Assembly (NCBI RefSeq): GCF_019264345.1
Contig: NZ_JAHVAO010000001.1
Coordinates: forward strand, 124,001 to 188,000
From: Marinobacter arenosus
Lineage (GTDB): Bacteria; Pseudomonadota; Gammaproteobacteria; Pseudomonadales; Oleiphilaceae
Reading direction: 5' to 3'
DNA length: 64,000 nt
Shown here: piece by piece, positions 38,325 to 47,630 of the stretch
How the letters are laid out: every line of letters starts with the position of its first letter
Numbering within the stretch: position 1 is the first letter of the stretch
Position numbers and translations under genes: made by a program
The notes under the pieces: model-generated
Seen by the model: only the letters and a program-made list of their open reading frames with translations
Databases searched by the model: none
Told to the model about the DNA's origin: nothing

Positions 38325-39746
38325 ATGACCCCAGTAATTGCCCTTGTCGGCCGCCCCAATGTTGGCAAGTCGACCTTGTTTAACCAGATGACCCGATCCC
38401 GGGACGCCCTGGTCGCGGATTTTCCGGGACTCACCCGTGACCGGAAGTATGGTGAGGGCAACTACGAGGGCCAGCGGTTCATCGTGATCGACACCGGTGG
38501 TCTGACCGGTGATGAGCAGGGACTGGATGCCGAAATGGCCCGGCAGTCACTGCAAGCGGTGGAAGAGGCGGACATCGTGTTGTTCCTGGTGGATGGTCGC
38601 GCCGGACTGACAGCGGGTGATGAGACCATCGCCAATCATCTGCGGCGGTCGGGCAAACAGGCCCATCTGGTGGTTAACAAAACGGATGGCCAGGATCCTG
38701 ATATTGCCGCGGCCGATTTCTACAGCCTCGGTTTTGAATCCACCTTCCTGATTGCGGCCTCCCACAACCGTGGCATCCGCTCCATGCTTGAGCTCCTGCT
38801 TCCGTCAGAGGAAGAGCGTGAGGAAGCTGATCGGGCGGACCGCTATCCGGGTATCCGTATTGGCGTAGTTGGCCGGCCCAACGTGGGCAAATCGACGTTG
38901 GTTAACCGGATGTTGGGTGAGGACCGGGTGATCGTGTATGACATGCCTGGCACCACGCGGGACAGCGTCTACATTCCCTATGAGCGCCAGGGGCACGAAT
39001 ACACCCTGATCGACACCGCTGGGGTCCGCCGACGGAAAAATGTCCGTGAAACGGTCGAGAAGTTCTCGATCATTAAAACTCTGCAGGCCATCGATGATGC
39101 GCATGTCGTCATTCTCGTTATCGATGCCCGGGAGGGGCTGGTCGATCAGGATCTCCATCTGATCGGTTTTGTCCTGGATGCCGGTCGCTCACTGGTGATC
39201 GCGGTCAACAAGTGGGACGGCATGGACCCGGAGGACCGCGCCCGTGTCAAAGAGCAGGTCCAGCGTCGTCTTGATTTCCTGGACTACGCCGACAAGCACT
39301 ATATTTCGGCGCTTCATGGCTCAGGCGTTGGTGTCATGTACGACTCCGTGCAGGCCTGCTACGAGTCTGCCATGGCCAAATGGCCAACCAACCGTCTGAC
39401 GGCCATTCTTCAGGATGCAGTTGCGCAGCACCAGCCACCGATGGTTCATGGTCGAAGAATCAAACTTCGGTTCGCCCATCAGGGGGGCTCCAACCCGCCG
39501 GTGATTGTTGTTCACGGCAACCAGGTTGATGCGCTTCCGGGTGCCTACAAGCGTTACCTGGAAAATACGTTCCGCAAGGTTCTCAAGGTGACCGGTTCAC
39601 CCATCCGCTTTGAGTTCAAGTCGGGGGAAAACCCGTTTGCTGGTAAGGTTGACCGGCTCACGCCACGGCAGAAGGTCAAGAAAGATAACGACCTGAAGAA
39701 GGGTAGGCGGATCAAGAAAACCCGCCAGAAGAGCCTCAAGCGCTAA
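38325..39746 (+). CDS. der: ribosome biogenesis GTPase Der (EngA)
   Basis: Tandem GTPase for 50S subunit maturation, 473 residues. Two G domains, each with GRPNVGKST (residues 9-17 and about 185-193), DTGG/DTAG and NKxD motifs (NKTD, NKWD), and a C-terminal KH-like domain. The basic tail ([16 protein letters not shown]) is typical. The start follows a terminator directly, so transcription must begin within or read through it. Confidence 0.97.
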   Translation: MTPVIALVGRPNVGKSTLFNQMTRSRDALVADFPGLTRDRKYGEGNYEGQRFIVIDTGGLTGDEQGLDAEMARQSLQAVEEADIVLFLVDGRAGLTAGDETIANHLRRSGKQAHLVVNKTDGQDPDIAAADFYSLGFESTFLIAASHNRGIRSMLELLLPSEEEREEADRADRYPGIRIGVVGRPNVGKSTLVNRMLGEDRVIVYDMPGTTRDSVYIPYERQGHEYTLIDTAGVRRRKNVRETVEKFSIIKTLQAIDDAHVVILVIDAREGLVDQDLHLIGFVLDAGRSLVIAVNKWDGMDPEDRARVKEQVQRRLDFLDYADKHYISALHGSGVGVMYDSVQACYESAMAKWPTNRLTAILQDAVAQHQPPMVHGRRIKLRFAHQGGSNPPVIVVHGNQVDALPGAYKRYLENTFRKVLKVTGSPIRFEFKSGENPFAGKVDRLTPRQKVKKDNDLKKGRRIKKTRQKSLKR

Positions 39747-39750
39747 TCCG

Positions 39751-39770
39751 GGGCCGGAAACGTCCGGCCC
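39751..39770. terminator. hairpin between der and pta
   Basis: GGGCCGGA, AACG, TCCGGCCC: a perfect 8-bp stem in the 27-base gap between convergent der and pta. Neither side has a clear T run, so it is a weak or rho-independent-like stop for both strands. Confidence 0.5.
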
Positions 39771-39773
39771 GAG

Positions 39774-41927
39774 TCACTTCGATTCTGCCGAAGCCACCTG
39801 TTTCGCCTGGACCGCCGTCAGCGCAATGGTGAACACAATATCTTCCACCAGAGCGCCACGGGACAGGTCGTTGACCGGTTTCCTCAGGCCCTGAAGCATG
39901 GGGCCGATGCTGACCACATTGGCACTTCTCTGAACCGCCTTATAGGTCGTGTTGCCGGTATTCAGGTCTGGAAAAACGAAGACGGTTGCTTTCCCCGCCA
40001 CTTTGCTGCCCGGCGCCTTGCTCTTGGCAACGCTCTCTATGGCCGCGGCATCGTACTGCAACGGCCCGTCGATGAGCAGGTCCGGGCGCCGTTCCCGGGC
40101 AATCCGGGTGGCTTCCCGCACCTTGTCGACGTCCTGTCCGGTTCCCGATTCGCCGGTGCTGTAGCTGATCATGGCGACCACCGGTTCGATGCCAAAGGCT
40201 TCCGCCGATTCCGCACTCTGAATGGCGATGTCGGCCAGCTCTTCGGCGTTGGGGTCCGGGTTGATCGCGCAGTCGCCGTAGACGACCACCTGCTCCGGCA
40301 GAAGCATAAAGAACACCGACGACACGACCCGGGCGTGCTTATGGGTCTTTATCAGCTGCAATGCCGGTCGAACAGTATTGGCAGTCGTGTGTACCGCGCC
40401 GGATACCAGGCCATCTGCCTCGTCCTGGGCCACCATCATGGTGCCAAGAACCACGTTGTCCTCGAGCATGGCTTCGGCCATATCAGGAGCCAGTCCCTTG
40501 TGCTTTCGCAGTTCCACCATGGGGGCGACATACTCGCCACGCACCTCGGCTGGGTCGATGACCTCTATGTCGTCAGGCAGGTCTAAGCCCTGGGAGGCTG
40601 CCACGTTCCGAATCTCTGCGGGGTTTCCGATCAGGACGCAACGGGCCAGTCCACGCTGATGACAGATGATGGCCGCCTGTATGGTTCGCGGCTCGTTGCC
40701 TTCCGGCAAGACAATTCGTTTGTTGGCAGCCCGGGCGCGTTCAGACAGCTGATGGCGGAACGCCGGCGGAGACAATCGGCTCTGGCGCTGGACCTTCAGG
40801 TGGTTCTGGAGCCAGTCAGTATCGATTCGGGTGGCAACCATCTCCATGGCCTTTTCGATGCGGTCGGGATCGTCGATCGGGATCGCCGCGGATAGGTTGG
40901 CCAGCATATGGGCGGTTTCGTAGGTGTTGTTGTCGGAGCCAAGGACGGGAAGCCCCGTATCCAGAGCCCGCCGACACAGGTTGATGACCCGGGAATCCGG
41001 CATAAGGCCACCAGTCAGCATGAGGCCGGCCAGCGGCACACCGTTGAGGGCCGCAAGGGCCGTGGTCACCACGATGTCCTCCCGGTCCCCAGGGGTGACC
41101 AGCAATGTTCCTGGCCTGAGCGTTTCGGTCATGTTCTGGATCGTTCTGGCACAAACGGAAACACTTTGCACCCGACGGGTATCTATCTGCCCCTCGTTGA
41201 GCACCGTGATGTCCAACTCGCGAACGATGTCCGACACCCTCGGAGCCAGGAGGTCCGGCTGCCAGGGAATTTCGGCGAGCAGGCGGAAGCGATTCTCGCT
41301 GAACACCTTGCATTGGCGACGGTAGTCGGTCGAATCCGTTGCCTGGGTGGGGGAGCGCTGCAACGACAGGCCGGATTGCTCCGGCTCGCCCACCTTGTTA
41401 AGGATGACGGCTATCACGTCCGGATCCGAGGGGGCGGCAAAGAGCCTTGCCGAGAAGTCGAGCTCTTCGTCCAGCGCCTCAGGGTCACTGCTCTCGGGTG
41501 TACTGACCAGGATAACTTCCGAGCCGAGGTTGCGGGCCACCTCGACGTTCAGTCGGGCAATGTAGGCTTCGCTCCGATCGGGGACCAGGCCCTCGATGAC
41601 CACGACATCCACGTCCTTGGCCACTTTCTGGTACTCACCGACGATGGTTTCCATCAGCTGATCGGACTTGCCCCGGTTCAGCAGGTGTTGTGCCTGTTTC
41701 AGGGAGATGGGCTCCGGTGGCTCGAGGTTGCTTCGGGCCCGAACAAACTCAACGGAGGTGTCCTTGCCAGCGTTATGGCTGGATTCGCCATGATGCACCG
41801 ACTGGTGGAAAGGCTTGTAAAAACCAACGCTGACGCCAACCCGTTCCAGCGCCCGTAACAGCCCCAGGCAGACAGAGGTCAGGCCGGAATTCATGGACGT
41901 AGGCGCGATGAAAAGACTTTTTGCCAT
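39774..41927 (-). CDS. pta: phosphate acetyltransferase
   Basis: Interconverts acetyl-CoA and acetyl phosphate. 717 residues, the long form: N-terminal P-loop-like/BioD-like domain (SLFIAPTSMNSGLTSVCLGLLRALERVGVSVGFYKP), a central DRTGG domain (about 220-330) and a C-terminal PTA_PTB catalytic domain (about 390-710; SERARAANKRIVLPEGNEPRTIQAA, VVYGDCAINPDPNAEELADIAIQSAESAEAFG). Follows ackA by 22 bases with AAGGA before the ATG; together they convert acetyl-CoA to acetate with ATP gain. Confidence 0.97.
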   Translation of the reverse strand: MAKSLFIAPTSMNSGLTSVCLGLLRALERVGVSVGFYKPFHQSVHHGESSHNAGKDTSVEFVRARSNLEPPEPISLKQAQHLLNRGKSDQLMETIVGEYQKVAKDVDVVVIEGLVPDRSEAYIARLNVEVARNLGSEVILVSTPESSDPEALDEELDFSARLFAAPSDPDVIAVILNKVGEPEQSGLSLQRSPTQATDSTDYRRQCKVFSENRFRLLAEIPWQPDLLAPRVSDIVRELDITVLNEGQIDTRRVQSVSVCARTIQNMTETLRPGTLLVTPGDREDIVVTTALAALNGVPLAGLMLTGGLMPDSRVINLCRRALDTGLPVLGSDNNTYETAHMLANLSAAIPIDDPDRIEKAMEMVATRIDTDWLQNHLKVQRQSRLSPPAFRHQLSERARAANKRIVLPEGNEPRTIQAAIICHQRGLARCVLIGNPAEIRNVAASQGLDLPDDIEVIDPAEVRGEYVAPMVELRKHKGLAPDMAEAMLEDNVVLGTMMVAQDEADGLVSGAVHTTANTVRPALQLIKTHKHARVVSSVFFMLLPEQVVVYGDCAINPDPNAEELADIAIQSAESAEAFGIEPVVAMISYSTGESGTGQDVDKVREATRIARERRPDLLIDGPLQYDAAAIESVAKSKAPGSKVAGKATVFVFPDLNTGNTTYKAVQRSANVVSIGPMLQGLRKPVNDLSRGALVEDIVFTIALTAVQAKQVASAESK

Positions 41928-41949
41928 AACAGAATCCTTGGAAAGCCGG

Positions 41950-43146
41950 TCAGACCGTTTGTGATGTTTCAGCGAGGCGTAGCGCTTCCCGGGCGATAAC
42001 CAGCTCTTCGTTGGTCGGGATCACCATGATCGGAAAGCGAGAGCCTTCGCTGTCGATGCGACCGTCGCTGTAAAGGCCGTTGCATTGGTTGAGTTCCGGG
42101 TCGAGCTCGAAGCCCAGAAGTCGCAGGTGACTCAATGTCTGTTGCCTGACTCGCGCGCTGTTCCCTCCAATACCACCGGTGAAGACCAGCGCATTCAGCC
42201 TTGTTAACGAGGCCATCATCGAGCCTATGTATTTCGCCAGGCGGAAGCAGAAAACGTCGATCGCCAGCTCGGAGGGCTTGTGTCCGTGATCAGCCAGTTC
42301 GCACAAGGATCTCATATCGTTTGACTGGCCAGACAACCCGAGCAGTCCGCTCTTCTTGTTCAACACCTCGTGAAGCTCGGTTGCGGAAATGCCTTTGCCG
42401 GCCAGGAAATCGAACAGGCCGGGATCAACATCCCCGCTCCGTGTGCCCATCACCAGGCCTTCCAGGGGAGTGAGCCCCATACTGGTATCCACACTGATGC
42501 CATCCCGGATAGCGGCGATGCTGCAGCCATTGCCGAGATGGGCCGAGATGATCGAAGTGCCGGCCGGCGTGATGCCCAACAGTCGAGCGGCTTCCTGGGT
42601 CATGAAGTAGTGGCTGGTTCCGTGGAAGCCGTATCGCCTTACTGCCCAATCGCGGTAATAGGCTTCCGGCAGGGCGTAGTGAAACGCTCTGGGCGGCAAG
42701 GTCTGGTGGAATGCGGTATCAAAAACGGCGACCTGGGGCACATCGGGGAACAGGGCACGTGTGGCCGAGATGCCAGACAGGTTGACGGGATTATGCAGGG
42801 GCGCCAGACCCGAGCAATCCCGGATGGCGGTGATGGCATCATCATCGAGCAGCGCCGCCTCCCGGAAGGTTTCGCCACCGTGGACGACTCTGTGGCCAAT
42901 AGCCACGGGGTCCCGTTCCAGGATTCCACGAGCCCTCAAGGCATCGATCAGCGCCTGAAGGGCAGCTTCGTGAGAGGCGCCTGACGGCAATGACAGCGGC
43001 GCTTCATCACCGGCAAAGCGGGCGAAGGCGTCGTCTGTGCTCAGTCGTTCGGCGAGGGCCGAGACGACCTTATTGTAATGGCTGTCGAATACGGCAAGTT
43101 TCAGCGACGAACTGCCGCAATTGACGACCAGTATGATGTCTTCCAT
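41950..43146 (-). CDS. ackA: acetate kinase
   Basis: Transfers phosphate between acetyl phosphate and ADP. 398 residues, with the N-terminal VNCGSSSLKLAV, GHRVVHGGETF, the catalytic Arg/His region RYGFHGTSHYFM and DTSMGLTPLEGLVMGTRSGDVDPGL. Middle gene of an apparent unit with the GGDEF/EAL gene 18 bases upstream and pta 22 bases downstream. The acetyl phosphate it handles can also phosphorylate response regulators. Confidence 0.97.
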   Translation of the reverse strand: MEDIILVVNCGSSSLKLAVFDSHYNKVVSALAERLSTDDAFARFAGDEAPLSLPSGASHEAALQALIDALRARGILERDPVAIGHRVVHGGETFREAALLDDDAITAIRDCSGLAPLHNPVNLSGISATRALFPDVPQVAVFDTAFHQTLPPRAFHYALPEAYYRDWAVRRYGFHGTSHYFMTQEAARLLGITPAGTSIISAHLGNGCSIAAIRDGISVDTSMGLTPLEGLVMGTRSGDVDPGLFDFLAGKGISATELHEVLNKKSGLLGLSGQSNDMRSLCELADHGHKPSELAIDVFCFRLAKYIGSMMASLTRLNALVFTGGIGGNSARVRQQTLSHLRLLGFELDPELNQCNGLYSDGRIDSEGSRFPIMVIPTNEELVIAREALRLAETSQTV

Positions 43147-43164
43147 GGTTCCAGAGGTCCTGAT

Positions 43165-45582
43165 TCAGATCTGTACGCGCTGGTTGGTCTTGAGCCAGCT
43201 CTCGAAGTCACGCGCGGGAAGGGGGCGACTGTAGAAGTAGCCCTGGGAAAAGTCGCAGCCTTCCTGCTTGAGGAAATGCGTCTGCGCTTCTTCTTCGACA
43301 CCTTCGGCGATCACGCGCAGCCCCAGACTGTGGGCCATGTTTATGATAGCTCGGACCAGCGAGGCATCTTCGGGTTCCTTCATGACATCCTGGACGAAGG
43401 ATTTGTCGATTTTCAGGGTGTCGAAAGGGTAACTCTTCAGGTAGCTGAGCGCCGAATAGCCGGTGCCGAAGTCGTCCACTGACAGGCGTATGCCGGCGCG
43501 GTCGAGGTGGCGCAGTATTTCCGCCGTCTCAATGGAGTTATCGAGAATCAGGCGCTCGGTGATTTCCAGTTCGAGCTGATCGGCGGCTAGGCCGCTATTC
43601 GTCAGCGCCCGCATGACAATATCGGTAAAACCGGGATCGCGGAATTGCCGGGGCGACACGTTGACGGAGATGCCGACGTCCCGGCCGGCTATCTCTTTCC
43701 ACTCGACCGCCGCTTTGCACGCTTCCTCAAGGACCCATTCGCCGATCGGGATAATCAGGCCGGTTTCCTCGGCCAGCGGAATGAATCGGTCGGGCATGAC
43801 CATACCCATGGTCGGGTTATTCCATCGGAGGAGGGCTTCAACGGCGCACAAGTTGCCGGAATCGGTGTGGACGATCGGTTGGAAGTTCAGTTCGAACTCC
43901 TGCAGTTCAAGCGCTCGCCTCATCCGTGATTCCATCTGCAATCGCTCGTGGGAGACTTCTGTCATCTCGGGCGCAAAGTGGGCATAGGCACTCTTGCCCT
44001 TGTGCTTGGCCTGGTACATGGCCGCGTCTGCGTGCTGCAGCAGGGTTCCACTGTTGTCGGAGTCCGTGGGGAAGATCGCAATACCGATACTGGTGGTAAC
44101 GAAGACCTCCTGGCCATTGAGAATGTAGGGCGGTGCAAACGTCTTCAGGATCCGGTCAGCAACCTGGTAGGAGGCTTCGGGGCCGTTCAGGCCAGGCAGG
44201 ATGACCAGGAACTCGTCGCCGCCCAACCGGGCAACGGTGCTGGTTCCCCTCAAACAGCTGGAAATCCGACGCGCGGCTTCTATCAGCAGGTTGTCGCCGG
44301 CATCGTGCCCCAGGGTATCGTTGATGTGTTTGAAGTTGTCGAGATCCAGGAACATCACCCCAACCAATGTATTTTCACGCCGTGCCTGGGCCAGCGCCAG
44401 CTTGAGCCGGTCCAACGCAAGCATCCGGTTGGGCAGGCCCGTCAGAATGTCGTAGTTCGCCTGACGCAACAACTGTTGCTCATAGCGTTTGCGGATGCTG
44501 ATGTCCTCGCCAAGAATGAGGTATCCCGTGGCCTGGCCCGAGGCATCCTTGATCGGAGTCACGATCAGCTGCTCCCAGAACCGCTCGCCGCTCTTCCGGA
44601 CACTATTCACTTCCCCCTGCCAGACACCCACGCGCTGAACCTGGAGTCGGATCGACTGCCACAGATGCCGGCTTTCCCGGTTCTCGACACTGCTTTCCCC
44701 CAGTGCTCCTGGGTGCTTGCCAAGGATGGACTGGGCGTCGTAGCCGGTCAGCTGCGTGAATTTCTGGTTGGCAAACTCGATCCGCCACTGGCGATCACAA
44801 ATCAGGACCGACGAGGGGCTCTGTTCTATGGCTTTGGAGAATTTGTGGATTTCGGCCGCGTCCCGCTCCTGGCGTGCGAGGTCGTCGTTCAGGCGCTCGC
44901 GCATCTGATTGATGGCTTCGGTCACTCGGCCAAGTTCATCATTCCGGTTTGATGGGGTGTCAGGACGGTCCAGAACCAGAGGCCGGGAGAGATTGGAGAG
45001 GGAAAAGTCCCGGGCATAAACCGCCATCGAAGACAGGTGTCGGGTCACGAAATGCTGGAAGATCAGGATGATCAGGATCGATACGAAGAACGTTTTCAGA
45101 AACTGGGTGGCCAGAATCACGCCGACTTTTCGTTCCATCTCTTCATAGACCCGCTTGAGGTCGGCGGTGACGGTGAGTTCGCCCAGCTTGAACATTTCGT
45201 CGCCCTGATGGACCAGGCTGAAACTGTGTGACCGGGTTTGTGCGCCCCGGTCTATGTCCCCCATCACCAGCTCTGAGTCCGGCTCGATCCTCAGTCTCAG
45301 GTGCACGATATCCGGAAGGCTGAGTATGCCCTCCATCTGTGTTTGGAGCAGTTTCTGATCGAGGGCCCAGAGGCTTCTTGCAAGGCTGGAGGCATACCCT
45401 GACTCCACAACCTCCATGCGATTATCAATCTGGGACAGGTCTTTGCGGTAGTCAGAGTAGATCTGGATGCCGGAAGCGATCAGGGTAAAAACCGAGCTGA
45501 ACAGAAGTATCCACGCCAGCAGCCGGAAGGATAGGGGAGAACCTTTTCGGAATCGTTGGAGCCGTGTCGACAGTTTTGGCAT
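43165..45582 (-). CDS. membrane PAS-GGDEF-EAL cyclic-di-GMP enzyme
   Basis: About 805 residues from the ATG at 45582 (a GTG six codons earlier is possible). Order: N-terminal span (about 20-40), periplasmic sensor (about 45-150), a second span with the HAMP-like segment (about 160-245), a PAS domain (about 260-380), GGDEF (about 400-560) and EAL (about 570-805). GGDEF is intact in VARLGGDEFLVILPG, but the upstream I-site RxxD is RGTS, so product inhibition is probably absent. EAL is intact (CAVEALLRW, ELEITERLIL, VDDFGTGYSALSYLKSYPFDTLKIDKSFV, VIAEGVEEEAQ). It may make and degrade c-di-GMP. Confidence 0.92.
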   Translation of the reverse strand: MPKLSTRLQRFRKGSPLSFRLLAWILLFSSVFTLIASGIQIYSDYRKDLSQIDNRMEVVESGYASSLARSLWALDQKLLQTQMEGILSLPDIVHLRLRIEPDSELVMGDIDRGAQTRSHSFSLVHQGDEMFKLGELTVTADLKRVYEEMERKVGVILATQFLKTFFVSILIILIFQHFVTRHLSSMAVYARDFSLSNLSRPLVLDRPDTPSNRNDELGRVTEAINQMRERLNDDLARQERDAAEIHKFSKAIEQSPSSVLICDRQWRIEFANQKFTQLTGYDAQSILGKHPGALGESSVENRESRHLWQSIRLQVQRVGVWQGEVNSVRKSGERFWEQLIVTPIKDASGQATGYLILGEDISIRKRYEQQLLRQANYDILTGLPNRMLALDRLKLALAQARRENTLVGVMFLDLDNFKHINDTLGHDAGDNLLIEAARRISSCLRGTSTVARLGGDEFLVILPGLNGPEASYQVADRILKTFAPPYILNGQEVFVTTSIGIAIFPTDSDNSGTLLQHADAAMYQAKHKGKSAYAHFAPEMTEVSHERLQMESRMRRALELQEFELNFQPIVHTDSGNLCAVEALLRWNNPTMGMVMPDRFIPLAEETGLIIPIGEWVLEEACKAAVEWKEIAGRDVGISVNVSPRQFRDPGFTDIVMRALTNSGLAADQLELEITERLILDNSIETAEILRHLDRAGIRLSVDDFGTGYSALSYLKSYPFDTLKIDKSFVQDVMKEPEDASLVRAIINMAHSLGLRVIAEGVEEEAQTHFLKQEGCDFSQGYFYSRPLPARDFESWLKTNQRVQI

Positions 45583-45641
45583 GCCGTGAACTTCTGCCAC
45601 CCAGTCTGGTTTCGGGGAACGGAGGAGTCGTTACCTTTTCG

Positions 45642-45650
45642 ACTATAGCA
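45642..45650 (-). promoter_or_regulatory. extended -10 promoter of the GGDEF/EAL-ackA-pta unit
   Basis: On the minus strand TGCTATAGT is an extended -10 (TG-N-TATAGT) about 60 bases before the ATG at 45582. No clear -35. Confidence 0.45.
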
Positions 45651-45823
45651 GCAGTTTCTTTTCATTGCTTTGCAAATACAGGAAAAATCGAGAGAAATGT
45701 GGTCCGGTTCAGTATTTTGAACCCGTCTTATGACGGCTTTCCGTTGATGTGGGTCAATACCCCTGATTCGCAGCCGGCGTATTCTGATTTCAATGAATTA
45801 GATCGTTGGTAGGAGAAGACAAA

Positions 45824-45973
45824 ATGTATATGGATGCGGTTGTTATTGCTGGGATTGTTGCCGTACTGCTGGTTCTGGGTTTCTTCGTGGGCGTCGGGAT
45901 CTTCGTTATGAAAGACCAGAAGGCGCATGGCCGGGGGGCGGAACGCGGAGAGCGTGGCGGTAAACCAACCTGA
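45824..45973 (+). CDS. 49-residue single-span membrane protein
   Basis: Reads MYMDAVVIAGIVAVLLVLGF at the start, one strong membrane span (about 5-29), then a short basic Gly/Arg tail (MKDQKAHGRGAERGERGGKPT). AGGAG lies 9 bases before the ATG, a good Shine-Dalgarno. The clean span, positive-inside tail, ribosome site and stop support a real gene. I recognise no family. It sits alone between the GGDEF/EAL promoter and tRNA-Glu. Confidence 0.6.
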   Translation: MYMDAVVIAGIVAVLLVLGFFVGVGIFVMKDQKAHGRGAERGERGGKPT

Positions 45974-46010
45974 CAGCGGGAACAGTGCCCCGCCGGTCAA
46001 GGAAAAGAAA

Positions 46011-46086
46011 TGGCGTCCCCTAGGGGGTTCGAACCCCTGTTGCCGCCGTGAAAGGGCGGAGTCCTAGGCCACTAGACGAAGGGGAC
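46011..46086 (-). tRNA. tRNA-Glu (anticodon TTC)
   Basis: On the minus strand GTCCCCTTCGTCTAGTGG begins the gene. The anticodon stem CCGCC/GGCGG encloses CTTTCAC, giving TTC. T arm AGGGG-TTCGAAC-CCCCT, acceptor GTCCCCT/AGGGGAC, discriminator G and encoded CCA (complement of 46011-46013). 76 bases. Confidence 0.96.
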
Positions 46087-46125
46087 GCAACGTTTTCAAA
46101 ACCTTGCCTCGTCGAGGTGGCGCGT

Positions 46126-46154
46126 ATATTAAGAAAGCCTCCCGGGAGTGTCAA
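46126..46154 (-). promoter_or_regulatory. sigma-70 promoter of tRNA-Glu
   Basis: On the minus strand a perfect TTGACA (46149-46154), a 17-base spacer and TAATAT (46126-46131), 40 bases before the tRNA 5' end. A strong consensus promoter, as expected for a stable RNA. Confidence 0.8.
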
Positions 46155-46198
46155 CGCCTTTTTTAAAAAAAATTAGGGCGTACGCCTCCCGGCCTGCC

Positions 46199-47101
46199 TC
46201 ATTTCACGCAAGCCGCGAGTGCCGGCTCAAGCTCCGGGTAACGGAACTCAAATCCCTGCCCGGTCAGTTTGGCGGGGATGGCGTGTTGGCCCGTCAATAA
46301 GAGACGGGACATTTCGCCAAGCGCCACTCGCAAAACCGGAGCTGGCGCCGGGAAAAGCGTGGGCCGATGGAGAACCCGGCCAAGGCAGCGAGTAAAGTCG
46401 GCATTGGTCACCGGATTCGGGCTGACAACATTGTAGGGCCCGGCAGCTGTTTCGGTTTCAGACATCCAGATCAGGGCGTTGACCACATCGTCTCTATGCA
46501 CCCAGGGCATATACTGCAGCCCGCTGCCAAGTCTGCCGCCCAGTCCAAGCCTGAACGGCGGCACCATCCGGGACAGGAAGCCACCGCCCGGTCCTGCCAC
46601 GACACCGGTTCTGGACAGGCAGATTCGAACCCCCTCATCGCTCAAGGCCAGCGCCGCATTCTCCCAGTCCCGGCATAGCTGATGGGTGAATTCGTCATGG
46701 GGCGCGGTCTCTTCGGTTACCACTGACGAACCCTGGTCGCCGTAAAACCCCACCGCCGATCCTGAAACCAGAACCGTCGGGCGCGACTCCCAACTGCGGA
46801 TAACGTCGACAAGCGTTTCAGTCACGCCTATTCGGCTGTCCCTGAGCTGACGCTTGCGCTGCTCAGACCAACGCTTGTCCGCTATCCCTTCGCCGGCGAG
46901 ATTGATGACGGCGTCGAAGCCAGGGTGGGATCGGAGCTGATTGAGGTCCTGAGTTGGTTCCACCCGACCGCAGCTGGCCAGGACGTCTTCGGTCGTCTGG
47001 CGGCTGAAGACAGTTAGCTCATGCCCACGCGCAAGCAGTTCCCGGCACAGAACTTTGCCTATGAAGCCAGTGCCCCCGGTAATCAGAATGCGCTTTGTCA
47101 T
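46199..47101 (-). CDS. TIGR01777-type sugar-nucleotide epimerase-like protein, YfcH-like
   Basis: 300 residues of the extended short-chain dehydrogenase fold. The N-terminal MTKRILITGGTGFIGKVLCREL has the GxxGxxG nucleotide-binding motif. INLAGEGIADKRWSEQRKRQLRDSRIGVTETLVDVI and FRLGLGGRLGSGLQYMPWVHRDDV are the diagnostic blocks of the YfcH/SulA group. A C-terminal DUF1731 segment ends it. AAGGAG precedes the ATG. Substrate unknown; it is 56 bases downstream of the CbiX-like gene. Confidence 0.9.
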   Translation of the reverse strand: MTKRILITGGTGFIGKVLCRELLARGHELTVFSRQTTEDVLASCGRVEPTQDLNQLRSHPGFDAVINLAGEGIADKRWSEQRKRQLRDSRIGVTETLVDVIRSWESRPTVLVSGSAVGFYGDQGSSVVTEETAPHDEFTHQLCRDWENAALALSDEGVRICLSRTGVVAGPGGGFLSRMVPPFRLGLGGRLGSGLQYMPWVHRDDVVNALIWMSETETAAGPYNVVSPNPVTNADFTRCLGRVLHRPTLFPAPAPVLRVALGEMSRLLLTGQHAIPAKLTGQGFEFRYPELEPALAACVK

Positions 47102-47157
47102 TGGTCTCGTGCTCCTTGGTCGTCGTCCCTGGCGGAAGGTTTCCGGGAAACCCCGGC

Positions 47158-47529
47158 TTACCCGGCGGTTTCGGTCAGTTGGTGAACAACCACGTCTTTG
47201 ATGGCCTCCCCAAGTTGCGGGTTCTCGCCAATTGGCGGCGCGAGTTCGATGTGAACGTTGTGCGTTTCCTCGAGGGCTTTGATCATGGCGGGGACATCCT
47301 TGCGAAGGTGGCGCCCGGCCGCAAGAAAGAGCGGCACAATGGTGAATCGGGAGGCACCGTCGGCGACGCCGTCTGCCACAACGTCATCCAGTGAGGGCTC
47401 GGCCAGTTCCATGTAGGCGATGCGGGAATCCGCCACCGCTTCGAGGGTGGGAGTGGCCAGATGTTCGAAGGTGTCACACCAACGCTTGTCACTGCTTCCA
47501 TGTGCCAACAGAATAATGCGGTTGCTCAT
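47158..47529 (-). CDS. single-domain CbiX/sirohydrochlorin chelatase-like protein
   Basis: 123 residues from the ATG at 47529 (MSNRIILLAHGSSDKRW), chosen because AGGAG is just upstream; a longer frame start lacks one. The metal-inserting His is in LLAHGSS and a second block SRFTIVPLFLAAGRHLRKDVP carries the other conserved His. Proteins of this family put Co, Ni or Fe into sirohydrochlorin. The short length is that of CbiX-S. No other tetrapyrrole gene is nearby. Confidence 0.85.
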   Translation of the reverse strand: MSNRIILLAHGSSDKRWCDTFEHLATPTLEAVADSRIAYMELAEPSLDDVVADGVADGASRFTIVPLFLAAGRHLRKDVPAMIKALEETHNVHIELAPPIGENPQLGEAIKDVVVHQLTETAG

Positions 47530-47630
47530 CAGCGCTCCTGAGTCATCGTAGTTAGGGGGCCTGTCGTAAATTTTCACCGTTCACCCGAGAGTGGGGTGCG
47601 CAGACCTTCAAAATAGCAGGGTACCCGGTA

